Assembly (NCBI GenBank): GCA_902729315.2
Contig: LR746273.1
Location: forward strand, 563,001-627,000
Direction of reading: 5' to 3'
Origin: Spirodela intermedia
Taxonomy: Eukaryota; Streptophyta; Magnoliopsida; Alismatales; Araceae
Length of the DNA: 64,000 nt
Part shown: one piece after another, positions 11,182 to 21,737 of the stretch
Numbering within the stretch: position 1 is the first letter of the stretch
How the letters are laid out: every line of letters starts with the position of its first letter
Notes under the pieces: model-generated
Seen by the model: the letters and a program-made list of their open reading frames with translations, nothing else
Databases searched by the model: none
What the model was told of the DNA's origin: nothing
Made by a program: the position numbers and the translations under genes

Positions 11182-13485
11182 TTTGCATTCTTTTGAATTT
11201 TTATCTACATTTATTATTCAATCACTGCAAATAATGATGAGGATTAATAGGGGGGATGAGTGAGATAAGTAAAATACAAAATACACTACTTTGATGAAAT
11301 CAACTTAAGTATTTGATTAAGAATGCATAATGAATAGTGTAATGATCAAGATGAACAAGAGTTTTGATGAGAAGTAGGAGAACCTTTTAAGGGCACAAAA
11401 AAATCATGGACTAGATATTGCAAATCTATAATCTTGAAGTTATGATCTTGGATGCTTGTTGTGAAAGAAAAGGGAGAAATGCTCCCTTCCTAATTTTTTG
11501 TACATAATGCAAGTCAACTAAAGGAAAAGTGGGAAATGATGATCCTTGCATGTAGATTGAACTCCTAAAAAAAAAAAAAACTTTATTTGGAGTAGGGGTT
11601 TCCCATTTGCTCCATGGGGCTTTCACATGTGCAATTCGAGCAAATATCTCCGTGTATATATATATATAGAGAGAGAGAGGGGGGGCTTCCCATTTGCTCC
11701 ATAGGGCTTCCATATTTGCGACTAGAGCAAAGATCTCTCTTAGAAATAATCTAGAATTAAATAATAGTAACAAAGAGGGTAGTGATGGTGAAATGGGATT
11801 TCCAACTTGTCCCATGGGGATTCCACATGTGAGACTAGGACAAGGAATTCACCATCATACTGCAATTTAGGTGTTGATGGGGATATTTACCTATAATGGA
11901 TATCAAGTCATGTGAACACTAGACCAATAATTACTTTGTATCATGTTAGCTGAAGGAGAGCATGAAGCTAGATCAAGATCAAAGAGCAAACAAGTCTTAT
12001 TAATAGATGGAGAAAGGATGAACAAGGAAAACAAAGTGACTAATATGTGCCTAAAATAGGGATTCAAATATGGATTTGAAAATCTTTTTGAGTCTTGATT
12101 CTGAAAACTTGAAATTTGCAGAATTATCAATACTCAAGGAGACAGTAATCAAAAGAGTTAACCTTGAGAGTGTTTGTTGATATATAGCACATTCCTGATA
12201 TATTGCTAAAGGACTAGCAATGTTTAAGTGGTTGGTTGTGATAATTTGAGCAATCATCATACTAAAGGGGTGAGAAGATTATTACTTTAAGCCTAAGTAT
12301 ATAGGAATATGATGAGTATATATTTAATACTCTACTTATGTATTTTCATATGATGGTTTATGAATTGAATCATTTTTCTATTGTCTACTAGGATGAGAGC
12401 ATCAAAATAAATGAGAGAAGAAATATATGATTAATAGTTGTTGGAGGGAAGAAGATTAATGGATAACCATGATGCATGAGCCTGAGCATATATATATTCT
12501 ATTTCATCATGGATGATTGAATAATTAGTGAACATGAAAAGGTAAAATTGTAAAATTGACTTGTTATTTTTGCAAATTAAGAGGGGCATAAGGGGAATGC
12601 CTACAATAGGGCATATGAGTCCAAAAGAGGGCCACTAGCTGGGACCCTCATTCACAATCAGTCCTCTCATTCCTCCCTTCTCTCTCCTTTGGCACGTCCC
12701 TCTCTTACTGTGGCGACAGCCTACTACTCCTCTCTCCCTTGGTGCCACATGCACACACCATAGGTGGGCCAACTCATCCACTCCCCCCCCTTTTGGTGGT
12801 GATAGTACTAGCAGCAATCATGCGTCTCCTCTCTTGGCGCAATAAGAAGAGGATCAACCAAAGATGCCCCTGCATGAGGCCGCCATCCTCTCCCCACATC
12901 CGTCAAAACAAGAGGGAGAAATCATTTTCATTTTGTTTCTAGACTTTTATGTAATTAAATCTCTTTTATTCTAGTTAATGCAATCTGAATTTAATGAAGT
13001 TCTATTCCCCTTTACCTCTTCGATTTTGAATAGTCGATGTCATTGAAGGAAGCAAGGAACCATCCCTACTAGCCATCCATAATTTCTTTACGAGGTGACT
13101 GGTGGAACCTTGAGAGAAATCTTTTTCTCAACATGTATTGACTTGGTTCTGAATTTCTTCCTCTCCATAATTTCTATGTTTGTGGCTGCTGAATTTCAAA
13201 GAGTAAATAAATCAGAATATGATTATTAATTAATATACATCAACTAATTCAAAACTCTCTTTGTGTTCAACCTGATTTTCCACTAATTCATTAAAAAATT
13301 ATTCCCACAAAAATTAGTTTATAAATTTAAAATTGACGATCTTAATAATAGCAATTTAAGAGCAATCACTCCCTATGGATCGACCCTTACTTATCATAAA
13401 CTAAAGGGTGAGGTTGTATAAATATTATTTGTATGAACTTGGCTACATCACAATGGCATATTTAACCTCTAAATCGAGTTCATCA
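11182..13485 (+). mobile_element. Retrotransposon 3' region ending in a probable LTR end
   Basis: AT-rich and without credible genes. About 13370-13400 reads CACTCCCTATGGATCGACCC, resembling the CTCCCTGTGGATTCGACCC block near the 3' end of many plant Ty3/gypsy LTRs. About 100 bp later the sequence reaches GAGTTCATCA (ends 13485), a typical LTR terminus. I therefore suggest this is the 3' portion, including the 3' LTR, of the element whose pol starts the window. The 5' boundary of the LTR was not found. Confidence 0.45.
11590..11855 (+). repeat. Three diverged copies of a ~60-bp block
   Basis: Blocks at about 11590-11650, 11685-11740 and 11798-11855 share TTCCCATTTGCTCCATxGGG, then a CACATGTG- or CATATTTG-like step and AGAGCAAAGATCTC-like ends, spaced about 100 bp apart. 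A TA/GA microsatellite separates the first two. This is non-coding. Confidence 0.65.
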
Positions 13486-13925
13486 GTACCCAAATTCAAG
13501 TTAGGAGAAAAGAAAAAATAAAAGAGAAAATTAAATAAATTCTACTCAAACCTCTACAAATAAAGTGTGGAGGAACACATAAGAATGCTTATGATTGAGA
13601 GTTATGGGGTACAAGAGAGAAAACAAGGATAAATGGAGAGACAATATAAGATAACTAGAGGGAGCCTCTCCAAAACCCCTTGGTTGGCTGAAGAAGACAA
13701 TATAAGATAACTAAAGGGAGCCACTCTCCCTTTTTCTCACGAGAAAGTTGATGAAGCTTTCATTCGCTTTCCTCTCTCTTCAACTGCTTCTTATAGACAC
13801 TAATCGTCTTTTTCTATACTCTAATGGTCTTGTTGTTGTCTATGTGCTACTTGACCATTTCTTCTTGTCTCGATCATTACTTTCATCCCCTTCATTTTAG
13901 ATTAGTCAATTGATCATGTCTGCTC
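13486..13925. other. Short spacer with a 30-bp direct duplication
   Basis: ACAATATAAGATAACTAxAG followed by GGAGCC occurs at about 13650 and 13697. No gene is visible. The stretch lies between the probable LTR end and family A copy c. Confidence 0.5.
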
Positions 13926-15568
13926 TAACATGACTTAGTCATTGTATAGTAAATCACGTAAATTTAAAATTTATAAAACTAGAAAATACTAATTTTTAGA
14001 TATTTAGAAGTATTTTTGAATAAATATATCAATTATAATTCAATAAAACTTTAAAAAATAATGATAATGTTTTAGTCAATCATAGAGATGTAATATAATA
14101 TTGGGTAATATCTTTAAAATTTTCTCAAATATTATGATTTTTTAAAAATTTAATATTATGAAATAAAAATAAAATATATTTAAAATTTATGAAAAAGGGA
14201 AATAATGGTGTGAACGGTAGGATGATGTCAATGCTTGATGAACATGAATCAAACGAAAATAGAGTTCCACCTAGTGATTCTTACATAAGTAATTATAGAT
14301 GATTTAATTGATTAAATTAAAAATTATAAAAGTCAAAAAAATCTTAATTGAATGAAATATAACTTGGTAAATTTAAATCACATAAATTATCACTAAATAA
14401 AGTAAAAATTAGGTTGAAAGTAGGAAAACATAATTCTAGCATCGCAGTGGTGATGTATTGATGATGCACTAGAATCCTAAGTATTCAAGAGGATTATTTA
14501 GTAGTGTCCATGACTTCGAAGGTTCTCTTTGGACAAAGACGATATGAGTAATCTCTAGATCTCCTTGTAAAATCTAGAGATAAATAAAATGAGTCATCAA
14601 ATCGTCTCCGGTAGTTGTCACTCGACGAAATAAAAAAATAGTGACTTTGCGACTCTTCGACGGCTGTCACCTCATGAAGAAGAGTTAGATGGAGGTAGGT
14701 GCATGTTATGGAGCTTCATCCTCAGGTCCGCACAGCAAGAGGAGGCTCTTCATCACATCTGATACACTTTCAAGAGGTTGCGACTCATCACCTAGCGAAT
14801 CGTCCTCTTCCTAACGATGGCTTGTTCGTCAATCAATTAGAGATCATCTACTCAATGAATTTGTGACCTTTTTATCACAAATCATTCAACAATTTTAGTA
14901 ACAATACTCTACAAATTACATTGACGAGATTTTCGCCGATGATCCAGCGATTCTGGCGGCTTAATCCTTCATTGATGATCTGCAAGAAAGTCACGATAAT
15001 TAGATAAAAATACGAGTTTTGACTCTAGAATGATTTAAACCCATACCAATTTCTCGCCTTCAAAGCTTTTTAAGAGAAGGTGTGATGTGGAATTAGTCCC
15101 ACATCACTTGTACACTGAAGTTTTAAATAAATAAATACTATTATCACATTTTCAAGCAATGAGTCTCTTTCTCCCACGTGTACGACAACTCTTTGCCCCA
15201 CAACCAACTGGCCACCGATGACGTGGAATGAGAGTGCTGCACGCCTACCCCCATCAGTCCTAGCTGCTTAAGCCCCCTACTCGTGGCTCCCTTTGACCAC
15301 GCTTTTGACCAGCTTGCAAGCTCAGTTGGCCGACGGGTCCCCCCATTTTGTTATATTTTAATTTTAATTTTTTTTCTTTATTTATCTTAAAAATAAGACT
15401 ATAAAAATTATATAAATTCAGAAAAAATCACATAATTAGCTAAAAATTCATATTAATTAATTAAAAATCACTTTTCATAATTTAACACATATAAATCTAT
15501 TTATCATGAGTTAAGGCTAAAATTATATTATTTACTAATTATTAACTCATGATAATAAAGACTTATCA
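13926..15568 (+). mobile_element. Family A LTR-like insertion, copy c
   Basis: Collinear with copies a and b over 1.64 kb, from TAACATGACTTAGTC (first G decayed to A) to AAGACTTATCA. Flanks TGCTC (13921-13925) and CACTC (15569-15573) differ only by transitions. It keeps the GAGTTTTGxCTCTAG block (about 15014-15027), the AGTCCCACATCACTTGT block (about 15097) and the terminal inverted arms. Its end coincides with the switch to higher-GC gene-bearing DNA. Confidence 0.8.
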
Positions 15569-15777
15569 CACTCTTAGGCCAATTATGAGTTATAGCCACA
15601 AACTTGACCCACTAGTCAACTGTTGAGATGATTGGACCATATCACAAGAGATCTTTGTCCATGTGGGTGAAAGCGGGTGGCTATGGTCCCAACATAATGA
15701 CAGCAACATGCAATGGATAGTCAGGATGACAATGGAGATAAAGCTCCAACTAGGAGCATGGGGGTCCTTGCGACCAA

Positions 15778-15850
15778 GCTCTTCTCATGTTCATAGATAA
15801 ATGTGATGAAATGCTTTCATTTCATCCAGTAATCAAGAAGCGGATGAACT
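15778..15850 (+). repeat. Short dispersed repeat, copy 1 (partner at 23139)
   Basis: CTCTTCTCATGTTCATAGAT is followed by GATGAAATGCTTTCATTTC and CCAGTAATCAAGAAG. The same order of blocks occurs just downstream of the glycosyltransferase gene. This copy lacks about 27 bp present in the other. Confidence 0.85.
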
Positions 15851-16246
15851 GAGGAAGATGTTCTTCCACTGGTTTAGGTTCTAGTTGAGGATTGGAGAGA
15901 GAGAGAGCAGGCGCTCATAGATATGCCACGTGCTGGCTGCAGCCTTCTCCGTACGTGTGCAGTACTTACCAGTCTGCAACGGGCGGTACTTAGCAGTCTC
16001 CATACGTACGCGTCAGCATTAGACTCTAATTTGGGCCAATCAAGAAAGGCTGAGCTTGACCAGTCAGCACCAGCGGTCTGGCAGGGTTCCCACCCGTTGA
16101 CAAAATGATGTAAAAGATATGAGGGAATCAGCACCAGAAAGGGCAGAATCTGATTAGATGGCACGTGCCCTGAAAAATATCACACGTGGGACTTGCGCGT
16201 GCGAAAATCATAGCCTCTTCTGCGTGGCGCGGGTGGCCTTCACCAT

Positions 16247-17919
16247 TCACCCCTCCACCCTGCCGTTACCATTCTGGGCTCCACCCCACTTCTGCACACG
16301 TGTCGATGCTTGTGCGGCCTGCAACACATCAGAAACCTCCACGTCAGGGCCCCGCTCTCCCATGTGCGATCAATGTAAGTCGCCCAAAAGTTACTAGTTT
16401 AGTTACCTCGGCGTTCCAGTTGGTCTTCCAGATCACCGCCAGTAGGGCCAGCGTTTGGGCCGTCGTTCCACAGAGCATGCCGGCCCATATACCCTGCACA
16501 ATTGAAGCCCATTAGAAGGCCCCAAAAAGAATAAAAGCCCAGTAGGACACAGCGCGGGGTGGTCCCTTGCCTTCACTCCCCAGTGGAACCAGTATCCGAA
16601 AGCGACGCCCAGAGGGAGGCCAAAAACGTAGTAGCAGCCCAGATTGATGTAGGCTACCAAGGCCTGCCAGCCCCCTCCCACGGCGACACCTGCGAAGTAA
16701 GGATTTTAGGCCCACAACGAAGGAAAACACTTGGCCCTGAATGAACTCACAATTGGGCCCGGCCCATTGGTACCTGAGATAACGGGCTGAACGCTGTTGA
16801 GGACCATTGTTACGGCCAGGAGGTAGGCCACGTTGGCAACGGCGCGCTGGAGCTCCCCGTCGCTGGTGAAGATGACGGCGAAGTGATCCCGCAGGCCGAG
16901 GATGCCACCCATGCAGACGAGTCCGATCACTAACGAGGTGACGATAATCGCCATGACCGCGTGCTTGGTGGCCCTCGGGCGGCCCGAGCCCAACTCGTTC
17001 GAGACCCGGACGCTGGAAAAGATGAGAGTCGGTGTGTCAACTCGCCGCGACCCAGAAGGCGGTCAAGCATGGGCGGCGCTTTACCTGACCGCGGCGTTGA
17101 CTCCGATGAAGAAGATGATCTCCCAGCCGTTGATGTTCATGCTGCAAAGACAGAGAGAAAGGGTTAGAAAAGACAGAGAAGGTCACGTCGGTGTACGGTG
17201 CGGCTGGAAGGGGGAGATTTTTGAGACCAGATGGAGATGGAGTCGACAGCAATCTCTGCGTTCTGGAGGCCACCGGTGAGGACGACGAGGACCATGAGGT
17301 ACCAGATCTCGAGGCAGAGCATGACGGCGGAGGCGAGAGAGAGCTTGACGAAGGCCCAGAGATTTTTGAAGGCGGCGGAGGATAAACCGGTCCATGCGTC
17401 CTTGCACCAGCCGACAACGTAGGCCACTTGGGCGAGGGAGATGATCCACCTTGTGAGGTTACAGGCGACGGCGGCGCCCAAGAGCCCCCAGTCGAGGACG
17501 AAGAGGAACACCCAGAGCATGATCACATGCGCCACCAGGCCAATGAAGCCGATCCAGGCCAGCACGGTGACCTTTCTCTGGGCTTGGAGGAACTTCTGCA
17601 CGGGGAAATTGATGGCGTTGGCGAACATCTGGGGAATGATCCAGAGGGCGAAGCGGCCGGCGAGCTCGGCGATGTCGTCCCGCTGTCCCAGGAGCTTCAG
17701 GATGGGGGTGGCGAAGACGTAGATGGGGCAGAGGATGAAGCAGGAGAAGATGAGGATGATCCACGACCGCTGCAAGTAGATGCCCAGCATCCTCACCTGC
17801 CCCGCGCCGAACGCCTGCCCGCACAGTGTCTCTAGCGCGCTGCCCATCCCCAGCTACAACATACAGCAGCAGCAGGTTAGTTTCAACCCAAGCAGGAAAA
17901 GATCTCCAAGACCCTCCCC

Positions 17920-17950
<31 letters not shown>

Positions 17951-18246
17951 GGAGAGGGGAGGTGGGGATTTACGAGGAATCCGAAGGAGAAGTTGGAGAT
18001 GACGGAGAGGGCAATGGCGACGGCGGAGAGCTCCAGGTTGCCGAGGTGCCCGACGAATATCTGCGTCACCGAGTTGACTCCGTAGAGGCAGAGGATGTTG
18101 AAGACGATGGGCGCCGCGATCCACCACAACTTCTTCGACTCCTCCACATATACATTCCATGCGTCCCTCCACCCCTTCACCGGCGGGCAGTCCCCCTCCC
18201 AATCATCCGCACCCCCGCCCCCCGCCTGCAGCAGCGGCGCCTCCAT
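16247..18246 (-). CDS. MATE (DTX) efflux transporter, DTX34/DTX35-like
   Basis: A multidrug and toxic compound extrusion antiporter of the plant DETOXIFICATION family, a 12-helix membrane protein expected at the tonoplast or plasma membrane. Seven exons: 18246-17974, 17853-17228, 17141-17085, 17012-16774, 16689-16571, 16493-16407 and 16318-16247. They join in frame to 490 aa, a normal family length. Landmarks are VTQIFVGHLGNLELSA, GSALETLCGQAFGAGQ, FLQAQRKV, SAVMLCLEIWY, SICMNINGWE, VRVSNELGSGRPRATKH, VLNSVQPVISGVAVGGGWQ, GIWAGMLCGTTAQT and a final RVQKWGG. These are closest to the Arabidopsis DTX35/FFT flavonoid-transporter group as I remember it; the substrate is inference. All introns are GT-AG except the fifth (16570-16494), which best fits GC-AG. 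The start ATG fits the family N-terminus, and a TATA-like box lies about 110 bp upstream. Confidence 0.95.
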
Positions 18247-18352
18247 CGCCGCCTAGACCTGCAGCTCCGTGGGCGCCCTCTCTCTCTCTCTCTCTCCCCC
18301 CCTACTCCGTCGATTGGCACCACACTCACCCTCCTGATTCTTCAATCTCTAC

Positions 18353-18361
18353 CTATAAATG
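18353..18361 (-). promoter_or_regulatory. TATA-like box of the MATE gene
   Basis: CATTTATAG on the - strand, about 110 bp before the ATG. A G-box CACGTG lies further upstream at 18440-18445. Placement relative to the ATG is plausible; the transcription start is not known. Confidence 0.5.
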
Positions 18362-18439
18362 TAAAATTCGGAGCTACTTCCCGGAGCAACTTCACAGCTG
18401 CTGGAGTAGTCTCTCTACGGCCGAATGGCCGGGGGTTAT

Positions 18440-18445
18440 CACGTG
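18440..18445. promoter_or_regulatory. G-box (CACGTG) upstream of the MATE gene
   Basis: Perfect palindromic CACGTG about 195 bp before the MATE start, a bHLH/bZIP core motif. A second one occurs near 18983. Whether it is functional is unknown. Confidence 0.4.
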
Positions 18446-18778
18446 GACCGTCAGCCGCCAAGCCTCACAGAGTCACGTACGATTCGATCGGCCCACTAGG
18501 CGGTGTACCGGGGGGAGGGGGTAGTTGGGAGTGTTGGTGGGAGAACCGATCGAGAATCGTCCACGTCGCCTCCCACTCGCTGGCGTCCTACCACTCTCCG
18601 GCGTCCTCGTCCTCCGTGAACCATTAAGAGTCTAAAAAATCCCTGGGGGCCATATTTCCCGCTCAGTTCCTCCCTATCATCGCCGCAGTTATAGATCGAG
18701 CTGGAGGCCCTTTCGTAAATTTGATAACTTTAAGAGTAGACAGCTTGGGCCTCATCCTCTGTCCTGTTCTCTCCCTCT

Positions 18779-18890
18779 GTGTGTGTGTGTGTGTGTCTCT
18801 CTCTCTCTCTCTCTCCCCGAAAGCCTGTTCGTTGTCGACCATCCTCTTTCTTTCTTTCTTTCTTTCTTCGGAGAGAGAGAGAGAGAATTC
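18779..18890. repeat. Compound microsatellite GT/CT, CTTT and GA
   Basis: (GT)n runs straight into (CT)n at 18779-18816. (CTTT)n lies at about 18847-18869 and (GA)n at about 18871-18886. It sits in the intergenic interval (18247-19217) between the MATE 5' side and the WRC 3' side, which otherwise shows no gene. Confidence 0.9.
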
Positions 18891-19217
18891 TTCTATCTCA
18901 GGCTTTGAGTCTCACCAAGCAGTGAACGTTTTAGATTCTTGAAGTCGCGAATTACCTACATTTCAATTGGGGGGGTCCACGGCCACGTGGACTCTGCGGA
19001 GGTGTCCACGGCCAGGAAATGAAGACCTTCAACCTCGCCCAGACGGCAGCTGCCGGGCCGGGTGGATGGGCCTGAGAAACCCAATGGCCCTCATTCCAAA
19101 GTCAGAAGTTGCAAGCCCGTCAAAATTAGATAGCCTCGCCGTCTTTGGCTAGTCAACGGATACCTCAACTATCTCCTCTGACCAAAAAGGTCACGTGCGG
19201 CGCGCCGGATCGATGAG

Positions 19218-20890
19218 TCACAGAAGAGACTTGAGGGAGCGGGCTTTCATGGGCTTCCTCCCCTTCCTCTTTATCTCGATGACGTCATCAACGTCGCACT
19301 CTTCACCCAGATCGCCGACTACGTCATCGTCGTCGTCGTCACCCAGCCACCGGGCGGGACGATCGCGAAGAAAACCAGCGCCGCCGCTGCCGCCGCCGCC
19401 GTCAACACCGTTGACCAAGCCACCATCATCGGTCGTCCCCCGTTCCTTGCCGCTTCTTCTCCTTCCCCGGCCCGGCCCGAAGCCGTAGTAGTAGTAGTGG
19501 TAGAAATCCGACGACGGCTGCTTCCTCGTCCTCTTAGCTTTCTCCCCGGCATCGCTCTTTCCGCCGCAATTCTCTCTCTCCGGCTGCTTCTTCCTATTCT
19601 TCGTCGTCTTCTTCTTCTTCTTCTTCTTCTTCTTCTTCTCCTGGACGGGTGCCTGCCGCTGGATGTATGATCGGACTTGGTCGAGGTGGTGATCGCAGAG
19701 AGAATAGGGAAGTTGGGCATCTCGCTTGCAGCTCCACCCCTTGCCGTCGCTCTTGTTGCAGGACTTCGCTGCAGATTCCACCTCTATTTTCACCTCCCAC
19801 TCCTTCGATCCCTCCTTCGCAGTGAGAGCTTTCTTCCTCCCGAACATCTTCTTACCGCTGGTCGTCCTCCTCCCGGCCACCTTCTCCGGGAGACTCGTCT
19901 CCTCAGGTTTCACAGGCGTGGAGACACTGCCAAGAGAGAGTACAGTCGCCGACTTGCTCATATCAATCTCTCGTACCGAAATCCGGGATCTTGGAAGCCT
20001 CTCATGCCGTCGATAATCCGGGGAGGGGGGAGAGTACATAATGAAAGAAGAATAGTTTTGGGCACCTGAAGGCGTCTGGGGCAGCAGGAAGCTCTCCTTG
20101 TCCGCTCCCCGTTGATCCCCAAATAGACCCTTCCTCGTCTTCTCCCTCCATGCGCAGCATCTGAAACGGACGCATGCGGAAGAGTTGAAGCAAGGGGGGA
20201 AATACGTGAAGACGAAGTGCGAACCCTAATGGATGGGATAGGGGAGTTCTCGAGAAAGAGCTTCTCCCCAGCTGACGGGAATACGACACAGTGAACGTTG
20301 CAGGATTCAGACGACGATCAAATCGATCTTCCGCAGTTTCTCGCAAACCCTAATGCTCTACTATCGCGACGAAATTCAAAACATAAGAGCCTCATATCGA
20401 AAAACAGAAGCCAGGGGAGAGAAGGAAATAAAGCATGAATCTAGAACGGTTCGGCAAGGAATGGAAGCACCGGATCAATCGGATCGAAATTTTTTTTGGG
20501 TTTATTCTGCTCCTCCGTCCCGAAGAAGTAAAACCCTAGCAAGAGAAACTCTCCCCTCCCCCCCTCTTCGGAGCGGGGAACAGGAAAAAGAAGAACCCTA
20601 GGGAGGAATAATCTTTGAGGGTCAAGCATTCCTATAATTCCGACTAATTCTATCGAAGAACGGAAGAGGAGGTGACCAGCTCGATCAGATCTGACCTGGA
20701 AGTAATGGCCGGAGCCACCCTCTGGGGGCGTCGGAGGCAGCGTGTCCCACGGTGACTGGTTCAGCTCGCATAGACTCATCTCCAGGTCATAAGCCGCCGC
20801 CATCTCCGCAGCAGCACATCCGCCAGCGCAAGATGGGTTCGGAATCGATGGAGAGGAGATAACCCTCGATGCATGCTTACGGATCCTCAT
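19218..20890 (-). CDS. WRC-domain protein
   Basis: A plant nuclear protein with a single WRC zinc-binding domain and no QLQ domain, so related to but not a growth-regulating factor. Exons: 20890-20696, 20160-20066 and 19998-19218, giving 356 aa; splice sites are CAG/GT and TTTCAG. The first exon starts MRIRKHAS and carries LNQSPWDT, which I recognise from WRC-only proteins. The WRC domain lies near residues 175-210: Cys177, GWSCKRD with Cys187, and SLCDHH with Cys198 and His201. The eponymous Trp-Arg-Cys is Trp-Ser-Cys here. A lysine run follows, then a basic KNRKK cluster, and the protein ends MKARSLKSLL, a conserved tail of the group. The third-exon acceptor could also be 8 nt plus one further base downstream (exon from 19989), which keeps frame. 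Molecular function in this subfamily is poorly defined. Confidence 0.88.
19605..19641. repeat. Coding (TTC)n trinucleotide repeat
   Basis: A (CTT/TTC)n run inside the WRC gene encodes, on the - strand, about eleven consecutive lysines just after the WRC domain. A trinucleotide unit keeps the frame open. Confidence 0.9.
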
Positions 20891-21737
20891 CGCGACGACG
20901 AATGCCGCTGCCGAACACCGAGCACCGAGCACCGAAGACGATGAAACCGGGGTTTAACCAAGGAAAGAAGGGGAGAGAGAGAGAGAGAGAGAGATAGAGA
21001 GAGAGAGATCGACCTGATGCCCGAGGATCTTGTCTGAGAGAGAGAAAGAGAGAGAGAGAGGTGGGTTTTGGGTCTTCTGGTATCGTTGGAGCCGCTGCAA
21101 CCCCTCCTCGAGCATTTTTCCCCTCAGAGTTTGAGTATTTATGTTAACATCCCTTTAATCTTCGCGTTGGTTATTTTTTTATTCAATTCTTTAAATAAGG
21201 AAAATTATATAAAAGGCAGCCCGATCAGGACCGTCCAGTACTCTCATCACTGCCACGATCACCTGGGAATCGGACGGCGCTCGTCACTGCTTCTCGGAAC
21301 TGACTTGATTCAGACAGCGGGAGTTTGAACCGTACGGGCAAAAGGGTCAGTCCAACCGACCGGCCCGGCCAGGCCCGAAGATCGGTTCAAAACCTGTAAC
21401 TATTTCGATGTGCACGCACAATGTACGCCACCCGTCATATTTTGCGAGTTGAGGGAATATCCACTCGAGAGGCTCCAGCTAGGAGGCAACATGCCTCGCT
21501 TTTGTCTAGACATCAAGGTGATTATGGTCACCTCCTAGGGCTCACTCCGCCTTGTAAATCCGGTTTCCATACGAATCTGTTCTGGACTTCTAGTCGACGA
21601 TAAATTTATCGCACCGAGCGGTAACTGGACCCCCACTGTCCGAAAGGAGGTAGTAGTCGGTGGGTCATCCACTGAGCGACGAACGATGTCCGCCGGTCGC
21701 GAGGGGAAGAAGGGAACTCAAGGAGCAGGTCAACGGG
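20891..21737. promoter_or_regulatory. Divergent intergenic region, WRC and glycosyltransferase genes
   Basis: 847 bp separate the two start codons. It contains GA tracts (about 20973-21060) and a TATA-like TATTTAT (21136-21142) that could serve the - strand WRC gene. The perfect palindrome CGATAAATTTATCG (21598-21611) lies about 127 bp before the + strand ATG. Shared regulation is inference from arrangement only. Confidence 0.45.
20973..21060. repeat. (GA)n-rich tract in the WRC 5' region
   Basis: Two GA runs with short interruptions. On the WRC coding strand this is a CT-rich leader or promoter segment. Confidence 0.9.

Noticed and set aside
17428-17835. 135-codon acidic frame on the + strand
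   Set aside because: Exact antisense shadow of MATE exon 2.
21660-21737. Earlier start for the glycosyltransferase at 21660
   Set aside because: The codon there is GTG; the first in-frame ATG is at 21738.
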